Below, in pieces: positions 58,441-64,000 of a stretch of 64,000 nucleotides of DNA. The stretch is from Sequoia sempervirens. Taxonomy: Eukaryota > Streptophyta > Pinopsida > Cupressales > Cupressaceae. The notes beneath the pieces are model-generated. The model was given only the letters and a program-made list of their open reading frames with translations. It had not been told where the DNA came from and did no database searches. The stretch's first letter is position 1; each line of letters starts with the position of its first letter. The stretch is taken from the NCBI GenBank assembly GCA_007258455.2, contig VDFB02114830.1, positions 1-64,000 of the forward strand. The letters run 5' to 3'. The translations under genes and the position numbers were made by a program.

Positions 58441-58869
58441 CATCAAAAGAACAAAAAGATGGAATTACAAAAGAGAATGCAACATAAAAACCAAGCATGA
58501 TAATTCAAGACACATAATTTAGAAATATTACTCATTATGGTGATCAATCATGTATTAATCTATTCATTAACAAGATGACCCAGCATAGGCTTTGTCTCCT
58601 TAAGAGTTATTAGAAGAACTATATGTTGAATCTTTCACCTTTACATTCATTTACAAAACTTAAATTAAAATATTTAAATGGATTCATTGTTCTAGATCTT
58701 AACATGAAGATATTATTTTAACTAAAATTATCTCTTATATACTTTAGTTTATTTTTATATTTCTTTATATTTTATATCTTTGAAATATAATTTTATTTCA
58801 AATTTATTAATGTATTATTAATACAAGTGGACATCGATAAAAAATTTAAAGTTATTTTTTTTAATTAAT
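58441..58869. other. No gene seen
   Basis: AT-rich DNA between the copia remnant and a LINE-like remnant. Confidence 0.5.
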
Positions 58870-59830
58870 ATTTTTAAATTGGCTCACTTTATTTGGTGCA
58901 TTATTTACCAAGGCCTTTCTTTGGGTGGTCATTTGGCTCATGTGGGGATTACTATTCGTCATTGTCCATTTTGTGCACTATTTCAATCCTTCAAGAACCT
59001 CTTTTGGTTTTTTCCTTGAGCATAGGAGGCTTGGAATTAGAATCGTAATTTCTTTAGGCCTTTTAGAATGGCTTCTCTATCTTGGCATATGTTTCTTCCT
59101 GGATACTATACATATCTCTTCCATAAGTATACCTATATTTGGTATCCTTTTATGGTGGAAATTCTCTTTAGTATTTGGAAAGTTACAAATGATTCTCATA
59201 TATTTGGTTGTTATATTAATACTCATTATTATTTTTATACTAGATCCATGATTTATCTAATGTACTTATGCAAATTCAATTGCAAGCTAGTAAAGTGGCA
59301 CATGAAGTTGTGCATCTATAAGAGTTTTTGGATAATTGGGGCAATGCCTCTTGCACTATTACTAGAATCCTTCTATGTCTCTCCCCTCTTCTTCAAGAGC
59401 ATTGGCATGGACATAGCCAAATTTCTAGATGTGATAGAGGATACCACTTTTCATAGTGCATGTGGTTCTCAACCCCTAATTTCTATATATTACAATGCAA
59501 CTTGTGGTGGATGGTGTTAGCCTTCTAGGCTACCTTCCAATCCTTAGTTTTCCTCCTCTCAAGGGTTTCGTGATACTCCCAGCTAGCACAACCTTGACAA
59601 GGTCCTCCACCTAGACATGGCCATATCTTTTGTCCATGCTCAAAAACCATTGGATAACCCTCTTGAAGAAGAAGGTGCTCTCAATAGCTAGGATCCAATT
59701 GATGATTATTTGTCCAAATATGTTTGGGACAATCATGATGATAAGGACCTCTCTTTTATAGTTTTTCATTAGCTTCTTAGACTTTATTAGGTTTGGCCTT
59801 ATTTATGCTTATTTTTCTTTATTATAGACT
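58870..59830 (+). pseudogene. LINE reverse transcriptase C-terminal (zf-RVT) remnant
   Basis: Read with stops in one frame: HLAHVGITIRHCPFCALFQS, then LFWFFP and EAWN, then a Trp-rich part (LSWHMFLPGYYTYLF, FMVEILFSIWKVTNDS at 59068-59230). The order CPxC, LFWxCP, AWxW, and IWKxRN is the zf-RVT region that ends plant LINE RTs. The open frame 59068-59520 (150 codons) contains part of it. Later sequence to about 59830 keeps a protein-like look but no motif. A Cys expected in LFWxCP is Phe here. The call rests on motif order only. Confidence 0.45.
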
Positions 59831-61554
59831 TGATCCCATTAGAATTTTTGGGTGTTCTTGTCTATCACCCTTTTTTTTTGTGTGAATATTTTACTATTGT
59901 CCCTTATTAAATAAAGTTAAAGAAAATATATTCCAAAGTTATGTGTGAATTCCAAGCCTTTCTCCAAAGAATTTCTTATTGAAAAGTTAGTTAACAATTA
60001 TAATACTAATTTAAGATTCCAACATTAACTTAAATCATTTTTGAAAAGGTAAGGTTACTAAAAATAGTTGTACATAAATTATTTTTTTATATTTTGAAAT
60101 ATATATTTTTATTTTAAAACTATATGTTTTTAATTTGAATAAATAAAAAGTATTTTGATTTTCAAAAAATGAATAAGCACATTTTTATTTTATTTTTTAA
60201 ATATATATTTTTATTTAATATTATAAGAAAATAATATTTAAATTCAAATTATGTAATTAATAAGTGTCAAACAATTTGACTAAAAAATATTGTAATTATA
60301 ATTGAATAATCTTTATATTTTTTATATTATGTAATTTATCATTTTATGCATAATTAAGACTTGTTTTTTCTTCATATATTTAAGTGCATCATATATAACA
60401 CTCAAGAAAGAACAAGGTTTTATATCTTAGAATGAAAAGGCAAAGATGCATGAAACATTCGAAACTTTCTTGATCTTTATCCTGAATGTGGCTAAAGTCC
60501 AAATATTACAAATTTATATCCATGTTGGGTATGAGGCTAAGGATTTATTTTTTATTCCCTATTCTCTATCATTTACCACTACCCATACTTATGATTCGTC
60601 AATAGAACAATTTGCATTCCGAAATTTTCCTTTTAGAGATCTTTCATATGGTTTTTTTGACCATTAGAGGAGAATGGTGTAACAAAATTTTCCCAACCTC
60701 TACTTAAAGGCTTTCATGTCTATATATTATGTGAATGCCCATTAAATATATGAAGGGATCATATTATTTATGATTTTATTTCTCAAATATTTTTGAGACT
60801 TTTTATGCGACATCCATTTTTTATGGAGTTCCCAATTTGTAAATTTGTTAGTTATTCATTTGTTTAGAAAACTTCTTTGTATGATACTATAATTGAGTCT
60901 ATTTTTGAGTTTTGTTCTCTTTTGATTTGAATTTCTTTGCAATTTTTTTTACTTGTATTTATTATTTTGTTCTTATTAATAAATTTTTTCAATAAAAAAT
61001 AACATTCTAGATAATTCAAAGAACATGAATATGTTATAATTGTAAGGAAATACTATATTAGTTTGAGGATGGTTTGAAAAATGGAATGATATATTTTGTG
61101 CAATTCAATACTATTTTGAAGTTAGAATTACTTTTTTAGATTAAAAAATTCAATAAATATGTATAATGGTAATGTATATACAATATAAAACAAAAATAAA
61201 ATAAATATAAAACAAATACAATACACAATATTTGTATGTGAAAATTTTTTTATAATAAAAATTCAATATGATAATTTTTTTCATTATTATATAAAATTTA
61301 ATTGTTCTTCAATATAATAATGAATCTCTTTCTCCATTATACATCTTGTGCATATTAAATATAGGTATATTTAAATTTTTATTACATATTGTATCAATCA
61401 CACAAAATATACATATGAACTCTTTAAAACATTTAAAAGAAAAAAACTTAAAATAGCACATGAACAATTTCATAACTTAATCAATAGAAAAAGTGGAGCT
61501 CACTAATAATTACGTCAATAGAACTTATACACTTTATTGAAACTATTTAATCTC
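59831..61554. other. No gene seen
   Basis: Very AT-rich. The frame 60446-60667 (73 codons) has no family signature. Confidence 0.5.
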
Positions 61555-61647
61555 TTTTTTAATAGGATTATAATGGTAGATTTTCCTAAAACTCACAATT
61601 GAACAATTTGGGAGATGAAGAAGCTATTGCATGTTGGGTTCATAGTA

Positions 61648-61651
<4 letters not shown>

Positions 61652-61689
<38 letters not shown>
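61652..61689. repeat. TA microsatellite, about 19 units
   Basis: Long uninterrupted TA run in duplication copy B; copy A has no such run at the matching place (about 51965). Confidence 0.95.
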
Positions 61690-61690
<1 letters not shown>

Positions 61691-62080
61691 ATAGAGATTA
61701 GCATGATGTTCTTCACCTTAGAGAAAGACAAAAAACCCTCTTGATAACCAAACCATTCATCAAAATAAAATATATCACAACTACAAAATGGAAAATTTAT
61801 GACATAGAAAAATAGTGATAGTATATTTATTGATTCACAAAAAGAATGAATTATAATATGATGCAATTGAATTCTAACATTTTAGGCCTTAGTCATTTGA
61901 TAACAAACATGTAATTATATAATTTAAATAATACCAAAATAAACATTGAACTATTTCTTGCTCTCTCTATAACCTTCCTATTTGGCATTCAAGTTACAAT
62001 GTTTAAGACAAGAAAAGGACTTTGTTAAAAATGTTTTTTAGACATATATATTTGCACTCTTTAGGGTTCCATTACTAAAT

Positions 62081-62416
62081 GGTTTTTTTTTTTTAATTAT
62101 TTATTTTTTATTGCTAATCATTTACAAATATTTTTCTCATACAAGCATCAACATGAGACCAATACAAGCTCATGCAAGCACACCAATGAGATCAATACTA
62201 GCTCCTTTCAAGCAACTGCACTAGAAACCACATACGGAAGGTCAAGAGTCACAACTTAGAAATCCACTCATTTAGAAACCAACTCCACACTAGAAGCTAA
62301 CTATGGAAGACAAGAGTCACAACTTAGAGTTTCATATTAGATGTCCCTTTGGGATTTGAACTATGGTCTCCACAATGAAAACTCGATGCTTTAATCAATT
62401 AAGCTCAACCCCTTGG
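62081..62416 (-). mobile_element. tRNA-derived SINE
   Basis: In minus sense the head (62416-62345) is tRNA-like: GGGGTTGAGCTTAATTGATT has an A-box (TGAGCTTAATTG...) and AGTTCAAATCCC, about 35 bases later, matches the B-box GGTTCRANTCC. The element ends in a run of 12 or 13 A (62082-62093 on the plus strand as T). Body words CAAGAGTCACAACTTAGA repeat twice. Flanks ACTAAATGG and ATTAAATAG may be a decayed target duplication. Length about 335 bp. It is absent from duplication copy A. Confidence 0.7.
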
Positions 62417-63739
62417 ACTATTAAATAGTTTTAGAAATGTGTAATCTCATTTATTTCTAATGGTTTAGAAGCTATAGCATGACTTGATATGCAAGATATT
62501 TATCTATCTAATGATATATTATAATTTATAACATAATATATCATTATAATATTTTATATAATTGTAATGATGAAATTTTTATATTCATAACAAACTCCAT
62601 TTAGTTTTAAGTGCATTTTAATGAAATATTTTAATATAATGACATATTCATCAAACTCATTATTATAACTAAGTTTGGTTCACTTAGTAGTTCCTATTTA
62701 TCTTTATTTATTCTTATTTACACTTATTTTTTTATAAATTTAACCTTATTCTAGTTCCAATTACATCTATTTCTACAAATTCACCTTATTATTAGTCTAG
62801 ATTTCCATGCACTTATTCTAATTTTTAAATTTGTATTTCCTTATCATAGGTCAAATTTAAAACACTTTAGTTCAATATTGAGGGGTTTGTGATTGATCCA
62901 AAATGGACTTTAGGAGTGCGACTTCTTCCACCCACCCTTTTTTTTAAAATGTGTAACACTATTTTTTAAATGTTATATAAACACTTATTCATTTTTTTTT
63001 TGAAATAACATTTTAATTTATCAAATTTCAACTAGTAATTAAAACCAGATTAGTTGTATGCTTATTTAATTAAACTAAATTTATGTAAACATTTTTTTTT
63101 CTTTCCAAATAGCTTAGTTTAATCTCTAACTAAATACACTCTTTAGACCACATCACACAATTATGAAGTTTGATCATTCCAAAGTCAGTATAAACAGTTG
63201 CTTACTTAAATTACAATGTAGATGGGAAAATGTGAAAGAGCAAGGAAATTTGAGTGTAAATTTACACGTATGGCCATTGAATATATATAATCATAATTTC
63301 TGTATCATTTATGCATCTATATTACATGTATGATTACTTTAAAAGTAAAAGAAATGTCTATTTAAAGAATAGCTACCAGTGCCAGGCAATATTGGTAGGA
63401 GACCTTCATTCCATCTCTATGTTGACATATTTTTCCACAAAATACAATTGGATGTCAGATGAGACCCGAATTTCTCGTACAAACTGAACCTGGGTTCAAA
63501 CTCACTTTTGTGGGAGTTGAAAAATGAAAAGAAAAACGCTTAATCTTTAAGCAGAGGTGATTTAAACTAACTAAAATAAAAGTCATTGTACACTTGCGTT
63601 GTAACTAGAACCTAATCTGATGCAACAGATGATCACATATTGCTGGTTTCAACACACCATTTTGGTTAAAAATGATGGATTGATGACAACATTATTGTTT
63701 ATGTTGTCATTGTTACATAATCTTTTGACTTCAACTAAA

Positions 63740-63811
63740 TTAGGCCCATTTGGCCAACAAAGACATGGCACCCATTCCTAACAAAAGAGAAATATATGAC
63801 CACAATTGAAG
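63740..63811 (-). pseudogene. Truncated ZIP transporter 3' end (duplicate)
   Basis: In minus sense it reads in frame [23 protein letters not shown] then stop, matching the last helix of the ZIP gene at 53597. The rest of the gene is missing; homology stops at about 63811. It has three more residues (YIS) than the intact copy. In ZIP proteins generally this helix has a residue group at that place, so the short gene copy probably lost nine bases. Confidence 0.85.
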
Positions 63812-63931
63812 GGCCGGGCTTAAACATCACACACTAAGCCGTTGATTAGTGTGTGCAGTTTCATGTGGGGCCCCCTTCAAATTCCGTTTCTACAAAATTC
63901 CGTTTCCTGTTCACAATTCGTTTCGATTGTT

Positions 63932-63939
63932 TATAAATA
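63932..63939 (+). promoter_or_regulatory. Possible TATA box near window end
   Basis: TATAAATA, followed about 30 bases later by a pyrimidine-rich CTTTCACTACAG stretch that could be a start region. No coding sequence follows within the window, so the gene, if any, is outside. Confidence 0.25.
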
Positions 63940-64000
63940 TAAGTTACCTCCCTTCCAACTTTCACTACAGTGAGATTATTTGTATTGTTTCATTAACCGT

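Larger units (their letters stand above)
61555..63811. repeat. Segmental duplication copy B
   Basis: Direct counterpart of 51860-53680, about 9.7-10.2 kb away. It differs by a TA run (61652-61689), by about 660 bases at 61758-62415 that include a SINE and are absent from copy A, and by an unlike middle. It ends at about 63811 within the ZIP last exon. Confidence 0.8.

Noticed and set aside
19011..61689. TA runs as a biological signal
   Set aside because: Ordinary microsatellites; recorded as repeats only.
1..64000. CRISPR array, bacterial operon, phage or defence system
   Set aside because: No spaced identical repeats with unique spacers, no bacterial gene order; introns and plant retroelements show a nuclear plant genome.
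1..64000. Nuclear tRNA or rRNA genes
   Set aside because: The only tRNA-like segment (62345-62416) has a poly(A) tail and decayed boxes, so it is called a SINE; no rRNA words were seen.

Overview
This window is nuclear DNA of a seed plant with a large, repeat-rich, AT-rich genome. A gymnosperm-type genome is my best reading: very long LTRs, many old and decayed retroelements, and a GC-rich organelle-derived block full of short dispersed repeats. The plastid ndhA piece argues against a species whose plastome has lost ndh genes (such as Pinaceae), provided the transfer is recent. There are two 100-base assembly gaps, at 25012-25111 and 50309-50408.

Only two host genes look intact. Both are on the minus strand and both are built here from exons. 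One is a two-exon family-1 UDP-glycosyltransferase of the UGT86 type (27569-28998, 448 aa). The other is a three-exon ZIP-family metal transporter (53597-54862, 355 aa). A second piece of the ZIP 3' end lies about 10 kb further on, inside a direct segmental duplication (about 51860-53680 and 61555-63811).

Layout. 1-11057 is a retroelement with LTRs of about 4.4 kb and a non-coding 3.1 kb interior, the LARD architecture; its 5' LTR is cut by the window edge. 11430-13260 is a decayed Ty1/copia pol on the minus strand. 14656 to about 19100 is a long LTR-like tract in reverse orientation, carrying a GC-rich array of hairpin units. 19560-23990 holds an unrecognised, long, decayed coding region whose stops are mostly TAG. 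A MITE, the UGT gene and a tandem array with a period of about 158 bp follow. 31179-45431 is a complete but dead copia element (minus) with both LTRs. It is interrupted by an ORF1-only LINE (33634-35207) and by about 5.2 kb of organelle DNA (mitochondrial-like 38945-43394, then plastid ndhA exon 2 and intron to about 44150). 45432-51520 contains pieces of further copia elements, including a gag gene broken at one codon with its halves inverted. After the ZIP gene come a foldback hairpin, another copia 5' end, a LINE 3' remnant, a tRNA-derived SINE and the second duplication copy. The last 70 bases contain a TATA motif that may belong to a gene starting beyond the window.

The genes do not form a pathway. 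The window mainly records nested insertion, decay and rearrangement. No virus, toxin gene, CRISPR array or operon was seen.
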